DNA of 64,000 bases from an uncultured Clostridium sp. (GCA_948442365.1 CAOJRU010000002.1:39471-103470); one strand, 5' to 3'; positions 12,201-19,870 are shown, numbered from the stretch's first letter. Translations and numbers: made by a program. Notes: generated by a model from the letters alone, not told the origin.

Positions 12201-14922
12201 GGCTAGTAGGTTTGTCTTTTAAGACATCTACTTGCACATTATTTTTTACACGTGCTATTACATTTCCTTCAAAAATGAATTCTGTTGTATCTAAGTTTAA
12301 GATTCCAGCTGTTTCTCCTGCACTTAATGTCACTGTATAGGTCACATTTTCGTCATTGTCGATATGTTTAGTTGCAATACATTTTAGGTTATTTACCATA
12401 ATGTGTGTAAGTTTTAGGTCTTTTTTATTGGTTTCCACTTTATAGGTTAATGTGATATTTTCATTTTTTTCTGGATATTTTTTAGAAACGTCTACTTTTT
12501 CAATGTTTACAACTGGGTTTGCTTCTATGGTTTCTTCCAACAATACTTCTTCTGTATGAATAGATTCATCATCATTTTCTAATAGTTGGTAATTCGCAAT
12601 TATTTTTACTTTATAGCTATCTTGCATTGTTGCTGTGCTAGTGTCTAACTGACTATTAATGTAATAGGTATTTTTGATTTCTTCTTCGGTTTCTTCATCT
12701 GTTAGGTTTTCTTCTACTAATTTATCGGTTAAATTTTTAGTTGTTATTTCGTTATTTTGGTTATCATATAATTTTACGGTAAGGTCAGTGATTGTTTTGT
12801 CAATATCTTTTAAGAAAAGATGCATATTAATTTCTTTGTCTTCTACGCTTTCATTTGCTCTAAATCGTTTTACTACTGGTGCGTTTTTGATTACTTTTAC
12901 TTCTACTTCTTGCCCTACTTCAAAGTTCTTTCCGTTATTTAAAATTACTTTTTCTAATTTAACAGTATGGGTTCCTGTACTAGTTGCTCCATCTACTACT
13001 GCTTTATATTTATCGTTTTCTTTGGTTAATGGATAGGTTTTTCCATTGATAATTGCTTCTTTTGGTGTACAAGTAGTAGCATTTGTGCTATTGAATTTTA
13101 AGTTTATGTATTCTCCTGTCTTAAATTCTTCTGTTTTTTCTTCGATTCCGTCATGATAACGATAGGTCTCTAAATCGGATACTTTGAAATCATAGTTTAC
13201 AACTAATTTTAAGTCTTCTTTTTCGGTAACCGTTACTTGATTTTCTCCTTCTATTTCTAAAGTATCGCTATCTAAGTTATAGGTCAAGCACATAATAATT
13301 TCATAGATTTTTCCTTCTTCTACTTTAACGTTAATTTTGTTATTTCCAGCTGTTACTTCTCCTGTTAAGATAGCCTCTCCGTCTGCTGACTCATTTTCTG
13401 CTTCGTTTTCTCCTTGTTTTTCAACAATTCTATAATTTCCAGAGACAAAGGCTTGGTCAGGGTCTACTACATCAAAGGATACATTCAATTCTGTTTTTTC
13501 GATATCTTCTTCTACTGTCCAGTTTTGAATTTGAGGTTGTTGTTTTAAGACATCAACTTTAATTACCTCTTCTATTTTCACTTCTTTGCCATTGTCCAAT
13601 TTTGCTTTTTCTAGTTTGTATTCTTTTACCCCGCTGGTATTTCCTACATTTATTTTAATTTCGTATAAATTGTTATTGGCTTCGTTTCTTTTTATTTCAT
13701 ATTCTTTTCCATTTACTGTAATTGCTTGAATGGTTGCATCATAATTCACCTCTGCATCAAAGCTTATTACAATTTCTTCGCCTTTTACTGGATAATAGTT
13801 ATTAATCAATAAATCTCTTATGGTTACTTCATAATTTAATTTATTTTCTATTTTTTGGATTAAAATGCTAAGATCTGTTACTGTAATTCTTCCATCACTA
13901 TTCATATCGGCATTTTCTAATAGTCTTTTTACCTCGTCTATTGGTTTGTCTTCTCCTAATGGTTTTAAATGAACCAAATGAGAAACTAACAAATTAACAT
14001 CTGCATAGTTGATAGCTCCATCACCATTCAATTCTCCTTTTTGAGCAAATGTAGTAACCGCTCCATACACAGTTCCTATGAATTGCATAGATAATGTCAT
14101 TGTTAGGATTGCTATAACAAACATCTTTGTTTTTTCACTTGTGATCCATTTCTTACCAAAATAAATAGCACTTGTTGCCAATAACACTTCTACGACTAAT
14201 AATAAAAATAGCATCGTATAGTTTTTACCCGTTTTTGGCAATTTTCCTTGATACAATTGTTCTTTTTCTTCTGGTTTTGTTTCACTATTTGGTTTGCTTG
14301 GGTTTTCAGTACCTGGTTTGTTAGATGAATCTTCGCCTGGTTTTGAGTCATCTGGTTTATCAATCGGCTTGTCGTCTGGTTTATCATCTGGTTTGTCAAT
14401 TGGCTTGTCGTCTGGTTTTTCGTCTGGTTTTTGTTCTTCTATGATGTTCATTTCTAGGTTAGCCTTCTTTTCATTGACAATATAAATATCTTCTTTTCCC
14501 TGAGAAGCTACCATATCAATGATTTTAACTTCTGTTTTAGCAGCTTTTACCCCTTCTTTTACTTGAAGCGAGATTTCTACTATATTTTCTTCTGCTGTAG
14601 TTCCTGCTTTTTTATATACAACAAATTCGCAAGTTTTAGGATTATATTGTAATCCTTCCCATCCACTTATTGCCTTAAAATTAGCTTCTTTTACTTCTTC
14701 AAATATGGTTTTGTCATATTCTAACCTTCCTTGATAAGCATTAATTCCATGCTTTATTTCTTGGAAATTGTCTACTTTTAAAGTAAATACAACAGATTCC
14801 CCTTCCTGTAATTTTTGAGAAGTAGCAGTTAACGTTGTTTCTACTTTTGCACTAGCATAAGACAGAGTGCTTGTTAAAATTATCATTATAATTGCTACTA
14901 TCATGCTAATTCGTTTTTTCAT
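6202..14922 (-). CDS. Giant cell-wall M26-type zinc metalloprotease (ZmpA/IgA1-protease-like) with N-terminal LPKTG
   Basis: 2,906 residues. Signal peptide 1-25; a beta-rich, cohesin-like domain to ~160; Asp/Lys/Pro repeat linker (DDKPIDKP); LPKTG at 228-232 followed by two hydrophobic helices (~235-285); dockerin-like EF-hand pair (NGDGAINYADVN and NSDGRITVTDLS, ~292-355); about six Ig-like repeats (~360-1300); beta-helix/GLUG-type segments (~1330-1530 and ~2430-2880); catalytic core with HEMEH at 2135-2139 and a third ligand probably E2157 (AE) or E2161. Streptococcal M26 enzymes, which cleave IgA1 and other host proteins, also carry their LPxTG near the N-terminus, so this layout is typical of the family. 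The substrate here is unknown. A sortase gene lies at 18990-19715. Confidence 0.85.
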   Translation of the reverse strand: MKKRISMIVAIIMIILTSTLSYASAKVETTLTATSQKLQEGESVVFTLKVDNFQEIKHGINAYQGRLEYDKTIFEEVKEANFKAISGWEGLQYNPKTCEFVVYKKAGTTAEENIVEISLQVKEGVKAAKTEVKIIDMVASQGKEDIYIVNEKKANLEMNIIEEQKPDEKPDDKPIDKPDDKPDDKPIDKPDDSKPGEDSSNKPGTENPSKPNSETKPEEKEQLYQGKLPKTGKNYTMLFLLLVVEVLLATSAIYFGKKWITSEKTKMFVIAILTMTLSMQFIGTVYGAVTTFAQKGELNGDGAINYADVNLLVSHLVHLKPLGEDKPIDEVKRLLENADMNSDGRITVTDLSILIQKIENKLNYEVTIRDLLINNYYPVKGEEIVISFDAEVNYDATIQAITVNGKEYEIKRNEANNNLYEIKINVGNTSGVKEYKLEKAKLDNGKEVKIEEVIKVDVLKQQPQIQNWTVEEDIEKTELNVSFDVVDPDQAFVSGNYRIVEKQGENEAENESADGEAILTGEVTAGNNKINVKVEEGKIYEIIMCLTYNLDSDTLEIEGENQVTVTEKEDLKLVVNYDFKVSDLETYRYHDGIEEKTEEFKTGEYINLKFNSTNATTCTPKEAIINGKTYPLTKENDKYKAVVDGATSTGTHTVKLEKVILNNGKNFEVGQEVEVKVIKNAPVVKRFRANESVEDKEINMHLFLKDIDKTITDLTVKLYDNQNNEITTKNLTDKLVEENLTDEETEEEIKNTYYINSQLDTSTATMQDSYKVKIIANYQLLENDDESIHTEEVLLEETIEANPVVNIEKVDVSKKYPEKNENITLTYKVETNKKDLKLTHIMVNNLKCIATKHIDNDENVTYTVTLSAGETAGILNLDTTEFIFEGNVIARVKNNVQVDVLKDKPTSQAFLQVDDIDNSTVRLTANIVDPDKAFIRGKADLVRNSDGEIVATKEFDAEHITFVIENVELETEYTLVAKMTYDRDTNKLTEETNQNYVEDEEFRRRPIQLIADYQLKIENIKTYRGETESKYLERGEEVTIAFDSTNKTAFYPVQAVINGKTYSLEKQGTTYKTKVPVVSSFGPKTITIEKVILNNTKEIEITENNQTRVGILKLRPTITGFGYVEDEQNQAIKVNFVVNDVEDTITGGTIKITNENGEIVKQEPFSRDMTEISFPKGVCEEYEIEILVDYDLDTNQITTGDNEYVAQKLLAEGINVSGERLFEVKDILEISLYQEGKASEVTSITEAQLKDHLDDYIVKVRTKGMPMFYTQIEDYEITEEGDLNFILAYDNVIQYQDGTKQNKLKVTYSKMEDGVAHNKSIEYLISEIEKDPTGTFTLTQNYDASYLNVSRNSIIPNTFRGTLNGNGYKIYNINKPLFETLEGATIKNLTLENVNLLGANSKGSISNVAQNTTISNVHIKGLDMTTGTNESGGMVGDMQSGCTVEESSVTKLHIKLDHIRVAAIAGKFDGSTIKDCYVEGIIESITSTRDGVGGIAGDGWGTADATITNCIAKIEFVNNTRAKNNGGILGLVRNNKVTLTNNISLCTGTGVNKICGTAMNSASTNNYELEESELISNASGNKVKKIAKDNINQEFFVEEAKFDQEKWDCTDASYENLPTLKKDIHKEDDIVVEQPTTNKLYIPEYSRIKKIAGFDTNKLTTYHNLHKLMPYYDAKYLVMDASTIPTTDVLNTKVIKHILPYANGKLITYITSKDYQKITTIKVVFEDYSVKEYNVNFEKFQQNIAIYKIPELNLNYAYDNYAIKEDGSMITTIEEYMKGLDYTTDLDPLTTAGDSRLYKDHYNQIIKANAKQIAMQLLQNDENSVLTMENKVLNSKIQQDLIDSGKLKEIVYGYTYYDRWYGFEIRGTKVSDLMLFEGKMYSDLMTYYNVVKETFVGNLVPGNTDAFYNTCLKKYTGSSSVGYFLDYIIANIGGYENVDDWFTEYFGGRNILSEISVDNRPDILYRGWFRLKKNTRMILPVITMPENSTYMIAGPYHLQFGAQQLYHKNPETDTGRAEVLRNVNTHVSLVKKHVSTLAGAFDDGKWSSYCIMSYDCTKAITGYKTTYFPGTNIPIGTKPVYTQGKVGQEQPFFKNFSEVLNLWQPAGSSAGVANNAGFLWFQARPGLTSFDTWTHEMEHALDDKIMLYKRGTRVRAETLTEGNVQQYANWSENNLVQDVGPYYFNTTFYLNKEGNATQNLTPERINTKEKLENYYKGQQNALDLLDYIEGKAFIKLTPEQQAKIATRMNISAGWSSWGGITAAQATAMNLTSLEALYDNRIVLRPNNAWGASVRGLNVINGLGSNDYGYESVWVNRWFIGHLDGGYADAFSTKRNFFEMLGYAGVDGYVTYGSKASANDLDAIKKITKKVTGTEMDWKQYKMSRYETVEQSIRNNKFIDVDYMIERYTEALINDANKGDRNISQRTNLRKIYYHYLKSATNDFVADPLGTNVKVTHIRTAEELVEKMNQEPYGYYVLDNDIDFSGMTTNVTQTFMGRLNGNGHKIIGNKIPIFNKIRYGYVGNLKLEDTDIPRNITNAGALAYKIESSTAEKIDVTGLKMFFGSKNDLSLIGGAVSNVITRDCTVERLVTKIANKEEFAQKINAETGGLFELTGNIDFTGYTGGNAVIPETFTGKIEGNGYTISNLNNASLFAQFNGTVQNLKITNFTNTAPTTDFVAAFAGKSSSATFNNLKFENITVEGRNNVAVVVAVDNANSTFDKISIKNANISGSGVYIAGLVGRKYGGRVSNVYVDGNVSITAVANAGVIGSTETNVTITNVVSKVNIERTADSEKKGRKQNAEMIGLPNSNTSRVSNSITLGNMTGYTEDMVPYKFMYGDEALINQMLTKCYEYTEATGMSGVTANTAGHLDTVARNNLNAEFYRNLGFDETIWDFSKIATKGYPELK

Positions 14923-14955
14923 TTTTCTCCATCCTTTCTGATTAACGACTAATTA

Positions 14956-15030
14956 AGTTGAAAAAATTAAATTTAACAATAAACATTTTTTATTCCTATC
15001 TAAATAGTAATAAATTTAATTTTTCCAACT
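14956..15030 (-). promoter_or_regulatory. Long hairpin in the leader of the M26 protease gene
   Basis: A 20-bp nearly perfect inverted repeat (AGTTGAAAAAATTAAATTTA on the plus strand, with one mismatch to its partner at 15011-15030) separated by 35 nt. It starts 34 bp upstream of the protease start codon. It may be a 5' UTR stem, a protein-binding palindrome or a small repeat. The rest of 14923-15295 shows no credible gene. Confidence 0.4.
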
Positions 15031-15252
15031 CATTTTTTATAAATTTATTTGTCTAAATTGTAACAATTTTTTGTTGTTCTTTCAATATATCCTATTTTTA
15101 TTTTATGCCTCAAAACTGCTACTTGCTTAACATTTTTTTAGTAATTTTACAGTTTGTTTTCTTTTTTGAAATCATTTTGCAATATTTCCCTGCTTTTTTC
15201 CTCTTCTTCCTTATTTCCGTAGTAATTCTCACATCCTTCTATAAAATCCAAA

Positions 15253-15285
15253 GATTGCCAAAAAGGTCCGTCCCTCTTGGCAATC
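15253..15285. repeat. TTGCCAA/TTGGCAA palindrome just past ftsL
   Basis: GATTGCCAA ... TTGGCAATC encloses AAAAGGTCCGTCCC. It belongs to the short palindrome family found also near 26400, 30100, 32400 and 51060, and sits 11 bp past the ftsL stop. There is no clear U-run, so I call it a repeat rather than a terminator. Confidence 0.6.
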
Positions 15286-15295
15286 TTGCTATTAT

Positions 15296-15796
15296 TTATT
15301 TAATTATTTTATCTATTAGTTTTTCAAACCAATTTTTTTCTTCTTTCACTACCACTTCTTCTGAAGGAGCTTCCACATAATCTTTCTTTGGTAATGTCAC
15401 ATATATCGTTTGTTTATTGGTTAACTTTTGCATTCCCAACTTTTCTTTCGCTAGCTTCTGGATTGTGTTTAAGTTAACGCTATTTTCAATGCTAACTTTT
15501 AATTGCTCATTTTCTTTTTCAATAGAAGATAATTCTCTTTTTAAGGTTTGTACGCGATTAAATTTCTCATTGATTTGTGAGTTTCGATAACTTACTGTTA
15601 ATAGTAATATAAATATGCCAACTACTAATAAGGTTAATTTGATTTGTGTTTCTTTTTGTGATTTTGATATTTTTATGGTTTGTTTTGGTAAATCTTCTAC
15701 TACTCTAATTCTTTTCTTTTCTTCTTGTCTTTTTCTTTGTATATCTGGTTGTAGTTTTCGTGGATTGGTTCCATATTCATATCTACTTCTTACCAT
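15296..15796 (-). CDS. ftsL: FtsL/DivIC-type septum protein
   Basis: 166 residues: basic cytoplasmic N-terminus (1-50), one membrane helix (~52-70) and a coiled-coil (~75-115) ending in KLAKEKLGMQK, typical of septum formation initiator proteins that stabilise the divisome and FtsW/PBP. It follows rsmH by 14 bp, which is the usual dcw order mraZ-rsmH-ftsL. The transpeptidase gene that normally follows is missing here; a repeat, the M26 gene and a foldback element lie between it and the PBP at 3695. Sequence is poorly conserved in this family, so the assignment rests on architecture and position. Confidence 0.8.
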   Translation of the reverse strand: MVRSRYEYGTNPRKLQPDIQRKRQEEKKRIRVVEDLPKQTIKISKSQKETQIKLTLLVVGIFILLLTVSYRNSQINEKFNRVQTLKRELSSIEKENEQLKVSIENSVNLNTIQKLAKEKLGMQKLTNKQTIYVTLPKKDYVEAPSEEVVVKEEKNWFEKLIDKIIK

Positions 15797-15810
15797 AAGT
15801 TATCACCTCC

Positions 15811-16741
15811 TTATCTTTTTTCGAAAATTCTTAATTTCGCACTTTTGCTTCTTGTATTTTCTTCTAATTCTTCCTTTGTTGCTACAATTGGTTTTCTATT
15901 TATCATTACACCAAGTGATTTTGCTCCACATACACAATAGGGTAAGTCACTTGGACAGGTACACTTCCCTTTTGCTTCTATAAAAGCCTTTTTAACAGCT
16001 CTGTCCTCTAATGAATGGAAAGTTATGACACATAATCTTCCTGTTTCTTTTAGACAATTAATACAATTTTTTATGGTTTGATATAATGGTTTTATTTCAT
16101 CATTTACTTCAATTCGAATAGCTTGAAAGGTTCTTTTGGCTGGATGTCCCTCTTTTTGTTTAGACTTTGGAATGGATTTTTCAATAATTTCTGTTAATTG
16201 TTTGGTTGTCTGAATGGGATTTTCTTCTCTTTGTCTACAAATATTTCTAGCAATTTGTCTCGAAAATCTTTCTTCTCCATATTCATAGATAAGATTAGCC
16301 AGTTGTTCTTCTGTATATTCATTCACTACTATTTGTGCTGTTAATTTTTGTGTCTTATCCATTCGCATGTCTAATATATTTTCACCTAAATAGCTAAATC
16401 CCCTATTTCTTTGATCTAACTGGTAGGACGAAACACCTAAATCTAGAAGAATTCCATCTACTTTCTCTATCTTCATTTTCTGTAATATTTCTTCAATATG
16501 GTCGTGGTTATCGTGAATATAAGTAACATTGGTAAAATCTCTTAAGTTTTCTTGTGCTGCTTTTAAAGCTTCCTCATCTCTGTCAATTCCTATCAACATA
16601 CCTTTTTTTGATAATTTTCGCACAATTTCCTTGCTATGTCCTGCACCACCGAAGAGTCCCATCCACATAAATACCATCTGGTTTAATGGCAAGCCCTTCT
16701 ATACATTCTGTTAGCATGACTGGTTTATGTTTAAATTCCAA
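15811..16741 (-). CDS. rsmH: 16S rRNA m4C1402 methyltransferase RsmH, read through a +1 shift
   Basis: SAM-dependent methyltransferase acting on 16S rRNA C1402. The likely start is TTG at 16741 ([17 protein letters not shown], the classic RsmH N-terminus) 8 nt after GAGG; a nearby ATG opens only five codons. After 30 codons the frame meets CGG at 16649-16651 and would stop at a TAG four codons further on. Omitting the C at 16651 gives DGTLGGAGHS, the conserved SAM-binding motif, and a 309-residue protein, normal for RsmH. The rest is canonical ([32 protein letters not shown]). A start at 16692 would remove the essential N-terminus. Either a programmed frameshift or a base error. Confidence 0.9.
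16649..16651 (-). other. In-frame CGG at the rsmH +1 shift site
   Basis: Reading GGG ACT CTT CGG TGG; skipping C gives CTT GGT GGT (L-G-G of the SAM motif). First of five such sites in the window. Confidence 0.8.
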
Positions 16742-16849
16742 GTTTCATACCTCACTATTTTAAAGATTTACTAACGCCAAAAATTACTTGCCATGTTTCT
16801 ATGCAAGTTATTTTTGTCTTACCCTCATTCGATTGTCTTTCTACTTTAT

Positions 16850-16886
16850 AAAAAAGCAGCTGATAATCCCAAAAAATTACCAGCTG
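16850..16886 (-). terminator. Terminator hairpin between mraZ and rsmH
   Basis: Stem CAGCTGATAAT / ATTACCAGCTG with a run of six U on the minus strand (plus-strand A at 16850-16855). A second, weaker hairpin (AAAATTACTTGC / GCAAGTTATTTT) follows at about 16780-16815, closer to rsmH. Together they would separate mraZ transcription from rsmH-ftsL or act as an attenuator. Confidence 0.6.
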
Positions 16887-16904
16887 ATTCTTTTTTGTTT
16901 ATCT

Positions 16905-17100
16905 TTTGGTTTTTCAATTTCTTCTGTTAAGCTTTCTTTTGCGTTTTTAAATCTTATGTAATTTTATCTTTGGTTTCTTGCATTTTGCTTCTTCTTTTGT
17001 ATCATCATCTTTGGTAAAGTTATCTTTTGTAACTTATATTTTTTTCTTTTGTATTTTTATCTTTGGTATGTTTGTCTTTGGTTTCTATATAAACTTTTGC
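16905..17100 (-). repeat. Degenerate ACCAAAGAT-type repeats after mraZ
   Basis: Between mraZ and the terminator the plus strand repeats ATCTTTGGT or GTCTTTGGT four times plus many TCTTTTGT variants. On the minus strand two frames read Thr-Lys-Asp-rich peptides (TKDKHTKDKNTKEK) broken by stops. It looks like a decayed low-complexity coding tail or a minisatellite; no intact gene is present. Confidence 0.45.
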
Positions 17101-17103
17101 AAG

Positions 17104-17529
17104 TTATATACCTAACATTGTCATATTTTCAGCAATTTCATCTGCTGAAATATTTTCATCACAATTTTGCCAGGTTTCTTTATCCCAAATTTCAAGTCTT
17201 GTTCCCACTCCTATAATAATAGCTTCTTTGTTTAAATTTGCTGTTGTTCTCAAATTATTGGGAATTAAAAATCTTCCTTGTTTGTCAATTTCACATTCTG
17301 TTGCACCAGATAAGAAGAATCTTACAAAATTTCTGGCATTTTTATCAGATAGTGGTAGCGTTTTTAATTTTGTCTCGAAATTTAACCACTCATTTTGTGA
17401 AAACGCAAATAAACATCCATCTAGTCCTTTTGTTACGATGAACTTTTCACCCATGTCACTTCTCAATTTTGCTGGCATGATTAATCTGCCTTTTGCATCT
17501 ATGGAATGCTCGTATTCACCAATTAGCAA
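17104..17529 (-). CDS. mraZ: Transcriptional regulator MraZ
   Basis: 141 residues with two SpoVT/AbrB-like repeats: [20 protein letters not shown] (5-24) and [19 protein letters not shown] (~75-94). MraZ is a DNA-binding autoregulator at the head of the dcw cell-division cluster. The start is TTG at 17529, 10 nt after GGAG, and the sequence begins MLIGEYEHS as is usual. It is preceded by a promoter and a row of AAGTGG boxes. A gap of 362 bp with a terminator separates it from rsmH, which is larger than usual. Confidence 0.95.
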   Translation of the reverse strand: MLIGEYEHSIDAKGRLIMPAKLRSDMGEKFIVTKGLDGCLFAFSQNEWLNFETKLKTLPLSDKNARNFVRFFLSGATECEIDKQGRFLIPNNLRTTANLNKEAIIIGVGTRLEIWDKETWQNCDENISADEIAENMTMLGI

Positions 17530-17546
17530 CTAAATTTCACTCCCTT

Positions 17547-17583
17547 CCACTTTTTTACCACTTTGCCCCACTTTTCTCCACTT
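17547..17583 (-). promoter_or_regulatory. MraZ-binding boxes (four AAGTGG repeats)
   Basis: On the minus strand AAGTGG occurs four times at 10-11 bp intervals (plus-strand CCACTT at 17547, 17558, 17568 and 17578), with a weaker copy near 17537. Spaced TGGGN or AAAGTG repeats upstream of mraZ are the known targets of MraZ, so this is very likely its autoregulatory operator, between the promoter and the start codon. Confidence 0.75.
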
Positions 17584-17590
17584 CTATTAA

Positions 17591-17619
17591 ATTTTAATAC
17601 AACTTTTTTTATTTTGCAA
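17591..17619 (-). promoter_or_regulatory. Promoter of mraZ
   Basis: On the minus strand TTGCAA (17614-17619), a 17-bp spacer, then TAAAAT (17591-17596), a sigma-A-type promoter immediately upstream of the MraZ boxes. Confidence 0.6.
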
Positions 17620-17826
17620 GCCTTTTTTAAAATTTTTTTATTTTTTTGTAAGTATTTAAAAAAATTCAAACATAAAAATTTTAATGAAAAGTAATACTAT
17701 GAATTTTTATTTTTCAAAATATAGAACTATTCGTATTATCTTAACTTTTTATTCCTATTAACAGTTCGTTCTCTTTTCAAAGTCTAATTGCTATACTTTT
17801 TTATATGGAATATAAGGAGGTACCTT

Positions 17827-18186
17827 ATGAAAAATGAAGAAAAATTTTTAAGAAAAAATATTGGAAAGAAAATCAAATTAGCTAGAGCAAAAACAAGATA
17901 TACACAAGAAGAATTAGCTGAAAAATTACATTTATCTCCTCGCTATATTAGTCAATTAGAAAGAGGCATTGCTTTTGGAAGTGCTACTATTATCATTCAT
18001 GTTTGTAAAGCACTAAATATAGATGCTAATTTTCTATTTAATGATTTAATTGATAATAAAACTCCTATCTTGGATACGATTACCGATGATAAATTTTTAG
18101 AAGATTATATGAAATTAAATGATTATAATAAAAATGTTTTATCTGCCTTAGCAAATGAATTAATAAAAATGCAAAAAGATGCCTAG
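17827..18186 (+). CDS. XRE-family helix-turn-helix regulator
   Basis: 119 residues from ATG 17827, which follows AAGGAGG with good spacing; an earlier in-frame ATG at 17788 has no such site. The HTH_3 domain spans ~15-70 (KIKLARAKTRYTQEELAEKL, then SPRYISQLERG). The C-terminal ~45 residues are helical and could dimerise. It is transcribed alone on the plus strand, away from mraZ. Target genes are not evident; such single-domain regulators often control themselves or neighbouring mobile genes. Confidence 0.85.
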   Translation: MKNEEKFLRKNIGKKIKLARAKTRYTQEELAEKLHLSPRYISQLERGIAFGSATIIIHVCKALNIDANFLFNDLIDNKTPILDTITDDKFLEDYMKLNDYNKNVLSALANELIKMQKDA

Positions 18187-18213
18187 AGTGCTCCACTTTA
18201 GGCATTAATTATT

Positions 18214-18894
18214 TTAGTTGATCGTTGTATTGGTTGGTCCTGTACCAACTACATTTTCTTGTAAAGATCTCCATGTATTACATCCTACAATGCCATCAGC
18301 AGATAACCCCCTCGACCTTTGGTAAGATATTACTGCGTTTTGTGTAGCACTTCCAAAAATCCCGTCTAATCCTCCTGTTCTAAAACCTAGTGTATTTAAA
18401 TCGTCTTGTGCAATTAATACGTAATTGCTTAAACTTCCTCTCCTTATAGTAGGGAATCCTCCTGTTGAACAAGCTGGTTTTCCAAAACGTTTGTCAAAAT
18501 GTACCCATGTTGGAGTTAATCGAATTGGTTCTACATAACTCCACACTCCAGAATCATTGGCAGAATTCCATAATCTTGTTCTTTGGCTGGAAGATAAAGT
18601 TTGACCTACATCAAAAGCCACTCCTGCATAATGTTGACTTTGATTTCCATGTCCTCCTTCATAGGGTCTTTTAAAAGCAAATCCTACTGGTATAGGAGAC
18701 CCAAATATATATCTTTGACTATTCCAACTTTGCATACATCTTTTTGTTGTCCATAATATATTACTTTTACTAGAACCTCTGAATTCTTTTACCTTTAGTG
18801 TTCCATTTGTATTATATGGCATTGGCTCACTTTCTCCTCTATAATAGGTTTCCATTCTATCTGTATCATTATTAAATACTAATATTTTTGCCAT
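18214..18894 (-). CDS. Cell-wall hydrolase: M15-like peptidase plus peptidoglycan-binding domain
   Basis: 226 residues from ATG 18894, which follows GGGGAGG; an upstream ATG at 18912 overlaps that ribosome binding site. The N-terminal half has SQHYAGVAFDVG and TPTWVHFDKR, the His...Asp...His arrangement of M15-type D,D- or L,D-carboxypeptidases. Residues ~155-215 form a PG_binding_1 domain (LNTLGFRTGGLDGIFGSATQ). No signal peptide is visible, so export may use another route, or the protein may act in the forefold of sporulation or lysis. It converges with the XRE gene. Confidence 0.7.
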   Translation of the reverse strand: MAKILVFNNDTDRMETYYRGESEPMPYNTNGTLKVKEFRGSSKSNILWTTKRCMQSWNSQRYIFGSPIPVGFAFKRPYEGGHGNQSQHYAGVAFDVGQTLSSSQRTRLWNSANDSGVWSYVEPIRLTPTWVHFDKRFGKPACSTGGFPTIRRGSLSNYVLIAQDDLNTLGFRTGGLDGIFGSATQNAVISYQRSRGLSADGIVGCNTWRSLQENVVGTGPTNTTIN

Positions 18895-18954
18895 TACTAT
18901 TGTCCTCCCCATTTTTGACTTAGTATATTATATGTTTTCTTTTATTTTTGGTGC

Positions 18955-18994
18955 AAAAAAAATAATACGAAAATCAAACGAATTTCGTACTATT
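18955..18994 (-). terminator. Terminator of the sortase gene
   Basis: Stem AATAATACGAAA / TTTCGTACTATT (one mismatch) ending in a run of U on the minus strand; the stem overlaps the sortase stop codon. Confidence 0.7.
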
Positions 18995-19715
18995 TTATTT
19001 CTCTTGCTTTCACAACAACTCTATATTTACTATCATCTGTACAAGTAATTAAGGTTATTTCTTTTCTTCCATTCGTCAATTGTGATGTACAACTAACATC
19101 TGTTGGATCTACTTGATATTTGGTATATACTTTATAATAAATAGTTCTACCAGATAAATCGGTTATCTCTATCGTATCTCCTTCTATCAAGTTTGGTACT
19201 TTACTAAAAAATCTGCTGTTTCTATAATTATGACCTACAATACAGAAATTTCCCACTTCATTTGGCTCAGGTCCCCAAAATCTTGTTGGTGATATTTTCA
19301 ATAATTCTTCTGTTTCTTCCGCGCTATCTGTTGGGCCATCTATTACTGGATATGTAACGTTTATTTTTGGAATATTAATCGTTGCTACTGTTGCATATTG
19401 ATAACCCGTTGTTGTTTTTTGTGTTGCTTGTGCTATCTGTGGTGTAGCTGTTTCAGGTTGTTGCTGTTGTTCATCTAATACAACAACTAGAACATTATTT
19501 TTAGCAACTGTTGTATCTTCTGGTATATCAAGATTTGCTAAAATCTCTTGTGATACTTGTTCACTTTTATTTCTATCATACTCAGCATAAATATAGGCAG
19601 ATACTAAAACACACACTAAAAAAACAGATAAAAAGAACTCAATTTTATAGATTTTCTTTTTTCTCTTTAATTCTGGTGTAATATATAATTTTTTAGTAAC
19701 CAAAATCTGATTCAT
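18990..19715 (-). CDS. Sortase (class D-like)
   Basis: 241 residues. N-terminal membrane anchor (~23-45), a linker rich in Gln/Thr, then the sortase fold. Catalytic H162 lies in GHNYR and C225 in TLITC, with R232 in KYRVVV. Sortases cut LPxTG-type signals and join the protein to peptidoglycan. A candidate substrate is the M26 protease at 6202-14922 (LPKTG). Short class D enzymes can also serve sporulation; no dedicated substrate lies beside it, so the housekeeping role is an inference. Confidence 0.85.
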   Translation of the reverse strand: MNQILVTKKLYITPELKRKKKIYKIEFFLSVFLVCVLVSAYIYAEYDRNKSEQVSQEILANLDIPEDTTVAKNNVLVVVLDEQQQQPETATPQIAQATQKTTTGYQYATVATINIPKINVTYPVIDGPTDSAEETEELLKISPTRFWGPEPNEVGNFCIVGHNYRNSRFFSKVPNLIEGDTIEITDLSGRTIYYKVYTKYQVDPTDVSCTSQLTNGRKEITLITCTDDSKYRVVVKAREIK

Positions 19716-19870
19716 AATATTCTCCCTATTTTATACTTCTTTTTTATTATAACATACAAATAAATAAATGAAAATACTTTTTTTATGAAATTTAGTAAAA
19801 TATCAGTTACCGTTCAACCATACAGTTATTTTTGTATGTGAAAGTTTATAAGACTGAACCGTAACAAATA

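Noticed and set aside
15105-15380. Plus-strand open frame of 91 codons
   Set aside because: Hydrophobic composition comes from T-rich DNA, no ribosome binding site, overlaps ftsL and a palindrome.
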